Positions 36,247 through 44,488 of a DNA stretch of 64,000 bases are shown in pieces. The stretch spans positions 62,001 to 126,000 of the forward strand of contig CAZHGC010000001.1 of NCBI GenBank assembly GCA_964531385.1, written 5' to 3'. The position numbers were made by a program, and so were the translations under genes. This DNA comes from MGBC114079 sp964531385 (lineage in GTDB: Bacteria; Bacillota; Clostridia; Lachnospirales; CAG-274). Below the pieces are notes generated by a model. The model made no database searches. It was not told where the DNA came from and saw only the letters and a list, made by a program, of their open reading frames with translations. Every line of letters begins with the position of its first letter. Position 1 is the first letter of the stretch.

Positions 36247-37429
36247 TTTGAAATTCCTTGTTGGAGATTTTGAAATTTTAAAAAATATAATGAGTGTACC
36301 TGTTTTGTCTACATTTTCTGATTATGCTATGGACTTTTTGGCTGCTTTATCGAAAGAAATTTTATCCGATAAACGAAGTAAAAATAATGTTGATGTTATT
36401 TCTTATGCATATTGGATAAGAAAAGCTTCTTTGGAGGAGGCTAAACAAAAACATAATGATTTTAAAAACAGACTTGGCAGAGGTGTTGCATTTCATATTG
36501 CACCCTCTAACGTTCCGGTTAATTTTGCTGTTTCAATGACATCATCGATTCTTGCAGGAAATATTTCAATTATTCGTGTTTCGGACAAAGAATTTGAACA
36601 AGTTGATATTATTTGTGATGCTATGAACAGACTTTTTTGCGGTCGATTTGAAAATATGAAAAAATATTTTATTATAGTTCGGTATGCTCATAATGATATT
36701 ATTACAAAAGAATTATCTTCTATATGTGATTTGCGTATTATTTGGGGTGGAAACAGAACTATTGAGGCTATAAGAAAAGCCGAAATTCCTCACAGAGCAA
36801 TTGAAATGACTTTTGCAGACAGACATTCGATTGCAATTATTAATTCTGATTTTTATTTACTTCAAGACAAAAAGAAAATTGCAAAGGGTTTTTATACAGA
36901 CACATATTATACTGACCAAAATGCTTGCAGTTCGCCGAGGCTTGTTGTTTGGACAGGCAATAACGTTATTGAGGCAAGAAAACAATTTTGGGAATGTCTT
37001 TATGAAATTGTTGAAAATGACTATACTATGAAACCTATTCAAGCTGTTGACAAATATTCATCTTTTTGCAATTTTGCAATGAGCAGAAAGGGTGTTAAAC
37101 TTATTTCGGACAATAATTATGTTATGAGATGCGAAGTTGACAAGATTTATGATGATATGATGAATTTTAAAAATGGCGGAGGTTATTTTTTTGAATTTGT
37201 AACCAATGAGCTTGAAGATATTGTTCCTGTTTTGTCGAAACAGTGCCAAACTGTGTCTGTTCTTGGAATTGATAAACAAGATGTAATGGATATTGTTGTT
37301 AAATATGGTGTTAGAGGAGTTGACAGGATTGTTCCTCTTGGCGAAACTATGGGACTTGAATTTATATGGGACGGTTATAAAATGATTGAAAGTATGTCAA
37401 GGTATGTTTATATGGGAAATTATTTTTAA
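36227..37429 (+). CDS. LuxC-type acyl reductase (module 2)
   Basis: About 400 residues from ATG 36227; GTG 36218 is in frame. Paralogue of the gene at 28034, with GRGVAFHIAPSNVPVNFAVS, AGNISIIRVSD, IIWGGNRTI, FADRHSIAI and the catalytic-Cys motif YTDQNACSSP. NADPH-dependent reduction of an acyl thioester to aldehyde is expected. It overlaps the LuxE copy in just the same way as in module 1. It is followed by about 180 non-coding bases with a candidate promoter, so it may be the last gene of the first transcript. Confidence 0.87.
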   Translation: MQINSNDLKFLVGDFEILKNIMSVPVLSTFSDYAMDFLAALSKEILSDKRSKNNVDVISYAYWIRKASLEEAKQKHNDFKNRLGRGVAFHIAPSNVPVNFAVSMTSSILAGNISIIRVSDKEFEQVDIICDAMNRLFCGRFENMKKYFIIVRYAHNDIITKELSSICDLRIIWGGNRTIEAIRKAEIPHRAIEMTFADRHSIAIINSDFYLLQDKKKIAKGFYTDTYYTDQNACSSPRLVVWTGNNVIEARKQFWECLYEIVENDYTMKPIQAVDKYSSFCNFAMSRKGVKLISDNNYVMRCEVDKIYDDMMNFKNGGGYFFEFVTNELEDIVPVLSKQCQTVSVLGIDKQDVMDIVVKYGVRGVDRIVPLGETMGLEFIWDGYKMIESMSRYVYMGNYF

Positions 37430-37535
37430 AAGCTGTTATAACGAAATGATGTGGGATATATTTTATTTTTAGACGGAAATTTTAATTATAAAAGTGTTTG
37501 AAGTTATGAAAATTTGCTTAATAAATTTGGAATAA

Positions 37536-37563
37536 TTGTCGATAAAATAATTGAGAATATAAT
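37536..37563 (+). promoter_or_regulatory. Candidate internal promoter before the first carrier-protein gene
   Basis: TTGTCG (37536-37541), 16-base spacer, TATAAT (37558-37563), about 45 bases ahead of the gene. The 178-base gap it occupies is the longest inside the cluster. Confidence 0.45.
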
Positions 37564-37583
37564 TTAAAAAATTAATTTGGATA

Positions 37584-37858
37584 AATTGAAAAGGAGATAT
37601 TTTTATTATGACAAACAAAGAAAAGTATGCACAGGCTTTTGTTGAGGCTCTTGAAGTTGAATTGAGCGAGGTTGAGGGGCTTAAATATCAAGGGCACAAA
37701 CATTGGGACTCTGTTGGTCATATGAGTCTTATTGCAACAATTGAAGATACTTTTGATATTATGATGGACGTTGATGATATTATAGATTTTAGTTCTTATG
37801 AAAAAGGAATTGAGATTTTGAGTTCAAAGTATGATGTTGAATTTTAAAATTTGCAAAA
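37584..37858 (+). repeat. 275-bp repeat, copy A (carrier-protein gene with its leader)
   Basis: Matches copy B (40462-40736) with 8 differences in 275 bases, all silent or stop-codon third positions, and none in the 179 bases from 37626 to 37804. The match begins 24 bases upstream of the ATG and ends 11 bases past the stop. Confidence 0.95.
37608..37847 (+). CDS. Acyl carrier protein (copy A)
   Basis: 79 residues, acidic, four-helix carrier-protein size. The phosphopantetheine site is WDSVGHMSLI, with the Ser at about 34-35. The protein is identical to the one encoded at 40486. It would carry the acyl chain that LuxE/LuxC, the SDR and possibly the ketosynthase act on. No phosphopantetheinyl transferase is in the window. 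Strong AAAGGAGAT ribosome binding site. Its position at the head of the second transcript suggests it is needed in excess. Confidence 0.88.
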   Translation: MTNKEKYAQAFVEALEVELSEVEGLKYQGHKHWDSVGHMSLIATIEDTFDIMMDVDDIIDFSSYEKGIEILSSKYDVEF

Positions 37859-37898
37859 ATATTGAAAGTTTATCAAAATATTTGGAAGGAGCTTTTTT

Positions 37899-38660
37899 AT
37901 GAGAGACTTGGAAGGAAAAAATGCTATAATAACAGGAGCAAGGCGAGGTATTGGCAGAGCTATTGTTGAATTGTTTGCAAAAAACGGCTGTAATATTTGG
38001 GCTTGTGCAAGAAAATATGATGAAGAGTTTGAAAAAGATATTAATGATGTTTCTCAAAAATATGATGTTAGCATTACTCCAATATATTTTGATTTAATGA
38101 ATATGAATGAAATTAAAGACGGTTTTAAAAGCATTTACAAAGAAAAAAAGAAAATAGACATTCTTGTTAATGTTGCAGGGATAATTCATTCAAATTTGTT
38201 TCAAATGACAACGATGGAACAAATTTATGAAACGTATCAAACAAATGTTTTTTCTGCTATGCAGCTTACACAGTTTGTTCTTAAAAATATGACACGAAAT
38301 AAAAGCGGTTCTATTATTAATATATCATCTATTGCAGGTTTAGACCCAAAACAGACAAACTCTATTTATGGAAGTTCGAAAGCCGCTCTTATATTTTTTA
38401 CAAAAGCTCTTGCATCTGAGGTTGGTGGTATTGGGATACGTGTTAATTCAATTGCTCCGGGGAATATTGAAACGGATATGACCCAATCTATAAAAGATAA
38501 ATATGGCGACAGTATGTTGGATAACTGCATATTGAACAGCTGTGCTATGTCACGTTATGGAAAATCTGAGGAAATTGCGGAAATGGCAGTTTTTCTTGCT
38601 TCTGACAAAGCTTCTTTTGTAAATGGAGAAGTTATAAGAGTTGACGGAGGTTCAAAGTAA
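37899..38660 (+). CDS. Short-chain dehydrogenase/reductase, FabG-like (module 2)
   Basis: 253 residues behind AAGGAG. Motifs: ITGARRGIGRAI, VNVAG in place of NNAG, the catalytic NISSIAG..YGSSKAALIFFTKA and the final NGEVIRVDGGSK. It parallels the SDR at 32620, including ARKYDEEFEKDI and the EKKKIDILVN block. Likely reduces a keto group in the pathway intermediate. The V for N in NNAG at the first Asn is a small departure from FabG; the effect is unclear. The next gene starts 2 bases after its stop. Confidence 0.9.
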   Translation: MRDLEGKNAIITGARRGIGRAIVELFAKNGCNIWACARKYDEEFEKDINDVSQKYDVSITPIYFDLMNMNEIKDGFKSIYKEKKKIDILVNVAGIIHSNLFQMTTMEQIYETYQTNVFSAMQLTQFVLKNMTRNKSGSIINISSIAGLDPKQTNSIYGSSKAALIFFTKALASEVGGIGIRVNSIAPGNIETDMTQSIKDKYGDSMLDNCILNSCAMSRYGKSEEIAEMAVFLASDKASFVNGEVIRVDGGSK

Positions 38661-38661
38661 T

Positions 38662-39489
38662 ATGAGTAATATTGATGATATAAAAATATTTGCTAAAAAT
38701 ATTAGAAAAAATATGTTGGAAATTGCTTATAGTTCGGAATATAAATCTCATTATGGCGGGGGACTTTCCGAAGTTGAGATATTATCTGTTTTATATAATG
38801 GTATTTTGAATGTAAATTCTGAAAATCCGCTAATGATTAACAGAGATCGGTTTTTTTTGAGTAAAGGACACTGCGTTTTGGGACTTTATACAGTTCTTAA
38901 TGCGGTTGGGTTTATATCAGACGATATGTTAAAAACATATCAAAAAAACGGAAGTGTTTTAGGTTCGCTTTCTGTTAAAAATGAAGAAATTGGAATTGAA
39001 ACATCGGGGGGGAGCCTTGGACATGGATTATCTATGGCTATTGGAAGTTTATTGGCAGGAAGGTTGAAATCCATAGATTATAAAGCGTATGTTTTGTTGG
39101 GCGACGGAGAATGCAACGAAGGTTCTGTTTGGGAAGCAGCTATGTTTGCAAGCCAGTGCAAATTGAATAATCTTATTGCTATTGTTGATAATAACGGTTT
39201 TCAAAGCGATGGCAACAATGAAGAAATTTTAAATATGGACAGTTTTAAAGAAAAATGGATTTCTTTCGGTTGGAATGCCTTTGAAGTTGACGGGCACAAT
39301 GTTCAAGAGTTATATAATGTTTTTACCAATATTCCCCAAAATGACAAGCCGACTGCAATTATTGCAAAAACGATTAAAGGCAAGGGTATATCTTTTATGG
39401 AAAATAATAATTTTTGGCATCATGATAGGCTCACTGATGAGAAGTTATATGAACAGGCACTTAAAGAGATTGAGGAGGGCACATTATGA
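38662..39489 (+). CDS. Transketolase N-terminal subunit (module 2)
   Basis: 275 residues from ATG 38662, set by GGAGGT in the end of the SDR gene. It carries KSHYGGGLSEVEI, a canonical SKGHCVLG, ETSGGSLGHGLS, the TPP motif GDGECNEGSVWEA, VDNNGFQSDG and FWHHDRL. Compared with the module-1 copy it keeps the usual SKGH and DNNG residues, so it is the more conventional transketolase of the two. It is coupled by a 4-base overlap to its C subunit. Proposed to transfer a C2 ketol group to a LuxC-made aldehyde. Confidence 0.88.
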   Translation: MSNIDDIKIFAKNIRKNMLEIAYSSEYKSHYGGGLSEVEILSVLYNGILNVNSENPLMINRDRFFLSKGHCVLGLYTVLNAVGFISDDMLKTYQKNGSVLGSLSVKNEEIGIETSGGSLGHGLSMAIGSLLAGRLKSIDYKAYVLLGDGECNEGSVWEAAMFASQCKLNNLIAIVDNNGFQSDGNNEEILNMDSFKEKWISFGWNAFEVDGHNVQELYNVFTNIPQNDKPTAIIAKTIKGKGISFMENNNFWHHDRLTDEKLYEQALKEIEEGTL

Positions 39490-40460
39490 TTGAAATTAAC
39501 AGAAAGAATGCAAGAATTTGGTCTATGATGGGCTCTCGAGGGACTTTTGGTGAAATTGTTTGGCAGTTGGCGAAAGAAAAACCGAATTTTATGGTTTTAT
39601 CGGCAGATTTGGGGCGGTTATCGGGAGTTGATAAATTTAAAGAACAATTTCCGGAGTTATACTATAATATTGGAATTGCAGAACAAAATATGATTGACGT
39701 TGCAGCGGGGCTTGCAAAAGAGGGAGTTTATTCCTTTTCAACTTCTTATTCAACATTTATAACTGTTAGAGCTTGCGAACAACTTCGTGTTAATATGGGA
39801 AATATGCAACTTCCTTTTGCGATAGTTGGACTTGGAGCAGGTTTTGAGCAAGGATTTATGGGAAGTTCACATTATGGAACAGAAGATATTGCTGTTTTGA
39901 GGTCAATTCCGAATATAACGATTGTTTCACCGGCTGACGGAATTGAAGTTGCAAAAACTATTTGTGCTGCAATGGATTATGGAAAGCCGTTATATATTCG
40001 CCTTACAGGTTCTAACAATATGCCAATTGTTTATACAAAAGATTATGATTTTGAAATTGGAAAAGCTATAGAACTTGTAGAGGGAGAAGATGTTGCGATT
40101 TTTGCTTCGGGAACTATGGTTTCGCAAGCTTTAAAATCGGCAAAAGCTCTTTCGGAACAAGGAGTTTCGGCAGCGGTAATAAATGTTCATACTATAAAAC
40201 CTATTGACAGCGAAGTTATTAAAAAATATGCCCAAAAGGTTAAATTGATGGTTACGGTTGAGGAGCATAGCATTATTGGAGGACTTGGCACTGCGGTTGC
40301 CGAAGAAATGTGCAATTATCGGAATAATGCCATATTGATTAGAATTGGTTCGCCGGATAGGTATGAAAGAGCGGGAAGTTATAAATTTATGCTTGATAAA
40401 TTTGGATTGACTTCCGAAAAGATAACCGAAAGAATAATTGAAAATTTAAACAGCTTATAA
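39486..40460 (+). CDS. Transketolase C-terminal subunit (module 2)
   Basis: 324 residues. NIGIAEQNMIDVAAGLAKEG includes the catalytic Glu, followed by SSHYGTEDIAVLRSIPNITIVSPADG and VEEHSIIGGLGTAVAEE. After LYIRLT it reads GSNNMP, again lacking the phosphate-contacting Arg expected after this block, as in the module-1 copy. Both subunits would form the active TPP enzyme at their interface. Starts with ATGA overlap. Confidence 0.88.
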   Translation: MIEINRKNARIWSMMGSRGTFGEIVWQLAKEKPNFMVLSADLGRLSGVDKFKEQFPELYYNIGIAEQNMIDVAAGLAKEGVYSFSTSYSTFITVRACEQLRVNMGNMQLPFAIVGLGAGFEQGFMGSSHYGTEDIAVLRSIPNITIVSPADGIEVAKTICAAMDYGKPLYIRLTGSNNMPIVYTKDYDFEIGKAIELVEGEDVAIFASGTMVSQALKSAKALSEQGVSAAVINVHTIKPIDSEVIKKYAQKVKLMVTVEEHSIIGGLGTAVAEEMCNYRNNAILIRIGSPDRYERAGSYKFMLDKFGLTSEKITERIIENLNSL

Positions 40461-40461
40461 T

Positions 40462-40736
40462 AATTGAAAAGGAGATATTTTTATTATGACGAATAAAGAA
40501 AAATATGCACAGGCTTTTGTTGAGGCTCTTGAAGTTGAATTGAGCGAGGTTGAGGGGCTTAAATATCAAGGGCACAAACATTGGGACTCTGTTGGTCATA
40601 TGAGTCTTATTGCAACAATTGAAGATACTTTTGATATTATGATGGACGTTGATGATATTATAGATTTTAGTTCTTATGAAAAGGGAATTGAGATTTTGAG
40701 TTCGAAATATGACGTTGAATTTTAGAATTTGCAAAA
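40462..40736 (+). repeat. 275-bp repeat, copy B (carrier-protein gene with its leader)
   Basis: Second copy of 37584-37858, including the same AATTGAAAAGGAGATATT leader. Differences cluster in the first 6 and last 13 codons, leaving a perfectly identical centre, the pattern expected from gene conversion. Confidence 0.95.
40486..40725 (+). CDS. Acyl carrier protein (copy B)
   Basis: 79 residues with the same amino-acid sequence as copy A, including the WDSVGHM phosphopantetheine site. It is the last gene of the cluster, 25 bases after the transketolase C subunit, and is followed by a terminator. Two identical carriers bracketing the second module may raise carrier dosage; separate partners are unlikely given the identity. 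Confidence 0.88.
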   Translation: MTNKEKYAQAFVEALEVELSEVEGLKYQGHKHWDSVGHMSLIATIEDTFDIMMDVDDIIDFSSYEKGIEILSSKYDVEF

Positions 40737-40783
40737 GGTTGGTTTTGTAAATTTTGAAGAATTAAATTACAAGTGTAATGAAT

Positions 40784-40830
40784 AATAACCGCTTTTGAAA
40801 GTATTAAAGCTTTTTTGGGCGGTTATTTTA
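40784..40830 (+). terminator. Terminator ending the luxE/luxC/transketolase cluster
   Basis: AATAACCGC (40784-40792) pairs with GCGGTTATT (40819-40827) across a loop that holds a T-run, and TTTA follows. It marks the 3' limit of the cluster. Confidence 0.7.
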
Positions 40831-41069
40831 GTGTTTATGAAATGGAAAAGGTGGTTTGTTGGTTAGTTTTAGTGAAATTGAATTTTGGCAAAAATGTTGG
40901 ATATAGCTTAAAAATGCTGAAATGAACTAATAGGTTTGTTTGAAATGTGTTCAAAATATAAAAATTGGGAAAGTTAAATAAAAATAAAGCTTTATTTATT
41001 GTTATATTTGTGTTACAATGTATAAAATATTTAAGTTTACATTATTGAGATTTTTTGGAGGGTGTTTTT
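40831..41069. other. Intergenic region upstream of ktrB
   Basis: With the terminator before it this is about 330 non-coding bases. A TACAAT at 41014-41019 could be a -10 box, with a weak TTTATT 17 bases upstream. I see no c-di-AMP (ydaO-type) riboswitch core, which often precedes potassium transporter genes. Confidence 0.4.
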
Positions 41070-42467
41070 TTGAGTGTAACAAGTAAGATTTTTGCTAAAT
41101 TAAGCCCAACTCAAATTATTGTTATGGGATTTTTATTTTTAAATATAGTTGGAACAGTTCTTTTATTTATGCCGTTTTCTTCTTCAAGCGGAGCGGAAAC
41201 GAGTTTTATTGATGCGTTTTTTACATCTACTTCTGCACTATGCGTTACAGGTCTTTCGGTTGTTAATACTTTGGAGCACTGGTCTTTGTTTGGGAAATGT
41301 GTTATTTTGTTTCTTATTCAAATTGGCGGGATTGGCTTTATGACAATTGTTACAAGTATTCTTGTTGTTCTTGGAAAAAAGGTTACTTTAAAAGAAAGAG
41401 TTGTTATGCAGGAATCGTTTAATCTTGATACGTTTCAAGGTATGGTTTCATTTGCAAAAAAAATAGTTATTGGAACTTTTATTATTGAGGGGATTGGTGC
41501 AATTTTACTTTCGATTAAATTTATTCCGAAATTTGGATTTTTTTCGGGAGTTTTTAGAGGAGTTTTTCATTCGATTTCGGCTTTTTGTAATGCCGGATTT
41601 GATATTATTGGAAATAATAGCCTTATTTCATATGCTGAAGATTGGTATATAAGTGTTGTTATTGCTTTGCTTATTGTTATTGGCGGGCTTGGTTTTGTTG
41701 TTTGGGTTGATTTGCTTAGAGTTTTTAAAAATTGCAAAGGAAAGAAATTTACGCTTAAATGTAAATTTCAAATGTTATCGTTACATAGTAAATTGGTTTT
41801 GACAATAACTGCAATTCTTATTGTTTTTGGCTGGGTGTTTTTTTTCGCTACAGAATATGGAAACCCCAAAACTCTTGGAAGTTTGAGTTTTGACGGAAAA
41901 ATAATTGCTTCGTTTTTTCAATCGATTACTTTGAGAACGGCGGGATTTGTTTCGATTAATCAAGCTGATTTGACATATGCTTCTAAGATTGTTGGTGTTT
42001 CTCTTATGATTATTGGAGGATCTTCGGGAAGTACAGCGGGAGGCATAAAAACAGTTACACTTGGTGCGGTTATTATTGCTGTTATATCGGTTATAAAGGG
42101 AAGAGATTCGGTTTCGGTTTTTAAAAAAAGTATATCATTTAATACTGTGCAAAAAGCACTTACTGTTATTGTTATGATGATTGGAGTTCTTCTTTTACTT
42201 ACAATGATTTTATCATTTACCGAAAAAAATATGCAATATAATTATGAATTTTTGGATTTGCTTTATGAGGCGGCATCGGCTTTGGGAACAACAGGCAGTT
42301 CGGTTGGAATTACTCCGCATTTATCGATTTTTGGAAAGATATTCATTTGTATTGGAATGTTCATTGGAAGACTTGGGCCGGTTACTATTGCGGTTGCTAT
42401 TGCATCGAAAAAGGGTTTGAACGAAAATCTTTTGCATTATCCGGAAGAAAAAATTTTTGTTGGCTGA
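41070..42467 (+). CDS. ktrB: Potassium uptake channel subunit KtrB (TrkH family)
   Basis: 465 residues from TTG 41070; GGAGGG upstream is the ribosome binding site and is read as codons in the longer frame. It is a TrkH/KtrB membrane protein with four repeated membrane-pore-membrane units. Selectivity-filter glycines are seen in SALCVTGLSV, SAFCNAGFD, TLRTAGFV and ALGTTGSSVG, and IGGSSGSTAGGIKT is the intramembrane-loop region. It imports K+ (Na+-coupled in some species) under gating by the cytosolic KtrA ring, encoded 31 bases downstream. Confidence 0.93.
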   Translation: MSVTSKIFAKLSPTQIIVMGFLFLNIVGTVLLFMPFSSSSGAETSFIDAFFTSTSALCVTGLSVVNTLEHWSLFGKCVILFLIQIGGIGFMTIVTSILVVLGKKVTLKERVVMQESFNLDTFQGMVSFAKKIVIGTFIIEGIGAILLSIKFIPKFGFFSGVFRGVFHSISAFCNAGFDIIGNNSLISYAEDWYISVVIALLIVIGGLGFVVWVDLLRVFKNCKGKKFTLKCKFQMLSLHSKLVLTITAILIVFGWVFFFATEYGNPKTLGSLSFDGKIIASFFQSITLRTAGFVSINQADLTYASKIVGVSLMIIGGSSGSTAGGIKTVTLGAVIIAVISVIKGRDSVSVFKKSISFNTVQKALTVIVMMIGVLLLLTMILSFTEKNMQYNYEFLDLLYEAASALGTTGSSVGITPHLSIFGKIFICIGMFIGRLGPVTIAVAIASKKGLNENLLHYPEEKIFVG

Positions 42468-42498
42468 TTTTATTATTTTTACGGAGGTTGGTTAAAAT

Positions 42499-43149
42499 AT
42501 GGCTAAAAGTAAACAATTTGCGGTTTTGGGACTTGGGAGATTTGGGCAGAGTATTGCGAAAACGCTTGTTGAAAACGGTTGTGATGTTTTATGCGTTGAC
42601 AAAAACGTTGAGGCAGTTAATGAAATGAGCAAATATGCAAGCAACGTTACAAGAGCAGATGTTTCTGATGCACACGCTTTGACGGCTTTGGGACTTAATA
42701 ATTTTGATGTTGTTATTATTGCTATTGGTGAAAATATGGAAGCGGGAATTATGGCAACGCTTATGGCTAAAGAAATGGGCGTTAAAACAGTTATTACAAA
42801 GGCAAAAAATGATATTCAGAAATTAATACTTCAAAAAGTTGGAGCGGACAGGGTTGTTTTGCCGGAAAGAGATATGGGTGTTAGGATTGCAACAAATCTT
42901 ATTACAACAAATATTATCGATTTTATAAATCTTTCGGATAAATTTGCCATTGCCGAGGTTGAGCCGAGGAAAGAATGGATTGGTGTTTCTCTTAGAAAAT
43001 CTAATATTCGTGCTGATTATGGACTTAACATTGTTGCCATAAAAAGATGTAACGACATTATTGTTTCGCCGAAAGCGGAAGAGGTTATTAATGAGGACGA
43101 TATTCTTGTGATAATTGGAGAAAATTCTGATATTCAAAGTATGAAATAA
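42499..43149 (+). CDS. ktrA: Potassium uptake regulatory subunit KtrA (RCK protein)
   Basis: 216 residues. The RCK-N Rossmann domain starts FAVLGLGRFGQSIAKTL with the dinucleotide loop GLGRFG, then VDKNVEAVNEMS and VIIAIGENMEAG. The RCK-C domain occupies about residues 135-216 (KFAIAEVEPRKEWIGVSLR...ILVIIGENSDI). RCK-N binds ATP/ADP or NAD and RCK-C is the usual c-di-AMP site. It assembles as an octameric ring beneath KtrB. ACGGAGG ribosome binding site; co-transcribed with ktrB. Confidence 0.93.
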   Translation: MAKSKQFAVLGLGRFGQSIAKTLVENGCDVLCVDKNVEAVNEMSKYASNVTRADVSDAHALTALGLNNFDVVIIAIGENMEAGIMATLMAKEMGVKTVITKAKNDIQKLILQKVGADRVVLPERDMGVRIATNLITTNIIDFINLSDKFAIAEVEPRKEWIGVSLRKSNIRADYGLNIVAIKRCNDIIVSPKAEEVINEDDILVIIGENSDIQSMK

Positions 43150-43202
43150 ACTTTATACACAATGTTTTATTATTTTACGGAGGGGTAGTTAAAAGACTGA
43201 AT

Positions 43203-43991
43203 ATGGTTGAGATAACAAGTAATCAGAACAAATATATTAAACAGATAAATTCCCTTAAAATGAAAAAAGAGCGAGAAAAAACAAATTTGTTTGTTGTTGA
43301 GGGGGAAAGGATTATTCGGGAAATTCCGTTGGATTGGGAGATTGAATATTATATTTTATCTCGCAAATATTGCGAAAATTTTTCTGAAAAAGAAATTGAA
43401 GAAAATTTTTCGAGAGGTGAAATTTTTGTTGTTAATGATGAGCTTTTTTCAAAAATTTCAGATACGGTTTCTCCGCAAGGTGTTTTAGCTGTTTGCAGGC
43501 AAAAAAAAATTAATAAAGAAGAAATTCTTTTAAATGAAAATCCGTTTTTTGTTTTACTTGAGAAAGTTTGCGACCCCGGAAATATGGGAACGATTATAAG
43601 AACTGCCGATGCTGCGGGGGTTGATGCGGTTTTTCTTTCGAAAGGCTGTGTTGATTTATACAATAACAAAGTTATTAGAGCGACAATGGGGTCTATTTTT
43701 CATATTCCGGTTGTTGTTAATTTAGATTTTGTTGAATTTATTGGCGATTTAAAGAAAAAAGGTGTTTCTGTTTTTGCGGCACATTTGAAAGGTGAAAAGT
43801 TTCCGTATGAGGTTGACTTGACTTCCGGCTGTGGAATATTAATTGGAAACGAGGCAAATGGTCTTTCTGACGAAATTTCTTCGTGTGCCGATTGTTTGGT
43901 TAAAATACCTATGCCGGGGAAAGCGGAATCTATGAACGCTTCGGTTGCGGGAAGTATTTTTATTTATGAAGCTGTTAGACAGCGTATTTAA
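43203..43991 (+). CDS. TrmH/SpoU family RNA 2'-O-methyltransferase
   Basis: 262 residues. An N-terminal substrate-binding domain (NKYIKQINSLKMKKEREKTNLFVVEGERIIRE) precedes the knotted SPOUT domain, with LLEKVCDPGNMGTIIRTADAAGVDAVFLSKG, ATMGSIFHIPVV, LIGNEANGLSDE and IPMPGKAESMNASVAGSIFIYEA. These are the three classical SpoU motifs and bind SAM in a deep trefoil knot. It methylates a ribose 2'-OH in 23S rRNA or tRNA; the exact nucleotide is not deducible. Adjacent to dCMP deaminase with a 12-base gap. Confidence 0.92.
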   Translation: MVEITSNQNKYIKQINSLKMKKEREKTNLFVVEGERIIREIPLDWEIEYYILSRKYCENFSEKEIEENFSRGEIFVVNDELFSKISDTVSPQGVLAVCRQKKINKEEILLNENPFFVLLEKVCDPGNMGTIIRTADAAGVDAVFLSKGCVDLYNNKVIRATMGSIFHIPVVVNLDFVEFIGDLKKKGVSVFAAHLKGEKFPYEVDLTSGCGILIGNEANGLSDEISSCADCLVKIPMPGKAESMNASVAGSIFIYEAVRQRI

Positions 43992-44003
43992 GGAGCAGAT
44001 TTT

Positions 44004-44462
44004 ATGAGCAGAATTGGTTGGGACGAATATTTTATGTCTATGGCCGAACTTGCAAGCAAGAGGTCGACTTGTTTGAGGAGACAAGTTGGGGCGGTTATTG
44101 TTAAGGATAATCAGATTTTGGCAACGGGATATAACGGAGCACCGAAAGGGTTTCCGAATTGTTGTGACCTTAACGAATGTTTGAGGCAAAAACTGAATGT
44201 TCCGAGCGGAGAACGGCACGAGCTTTGCAGAGCGGTTCACGCAGAAAACAATGCTATAACTCAATGTGCTGTTAACGGTGTATCTTGCAAGGGTGGAACG
44301 ATTTATGTTACTGCAAGTCCTTGTGTTATGTGTCTTAAACAAATTATTAATGCGGGAATTTTGAAAATTGTTGCCCTTGAAATTTATCCTGACGAGATGA
44401 GCCGAGAGATGCTTAAAGCTTGCAATATTGAATTTGTTAAATATGAAAGACAATGTGATTAA
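44004..44462 (+). CDS. Deoxycytidylate (dCMP) deaminase, ComEB-like
   Basis: 152 residues. Zinc-binding deaminase motifs are HAENNAITQ (His and catalytic Glu) and SPCVMCLKQI (two Cys). The extra Cys/His insert CCDLNECLRQ and ERHELCRAVHAE is typical of dCMP deaminase and ComEB and absent from cytidine deaminase. It converts dCMP to dUMP for thymidylate synthesis in the cytosol. AAGGAG ribosome binding site. Its transcript ends in a strong bidirectional terminator. Confidence 0.92.
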   Translation: MSRIGWDEYFMSMAELASKRSTCLRRQVGAVIVKDNQILATGYNGAPKGFPNCCDLNECLRQKLNVPSGERHELCRAVHAENNAITQCAVNGVSCKGGTIYVTASPCVMCLKQIINAGILKIVALEIYPDEMSREMLKACNIEFVKYERQCD

Positions 44463-44488
44463 TGGTTTGAGGTTTATAAAACAGTTGT

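Noticed and set aside
26977..37429. Bioluminescence (lux) operon
   Set aside because: Only the aldehyde-forming LuxE and LuxC types are present, in duplicate. There is no LuxA, LuxB or LuxD gene in or near the cluster.
40831..41069. c-di-AMP (ydaO-type) riboswitch before ktrB
   Set aside because: The region is short and AT-rich and lacks the expected conserved GG-rich helices.
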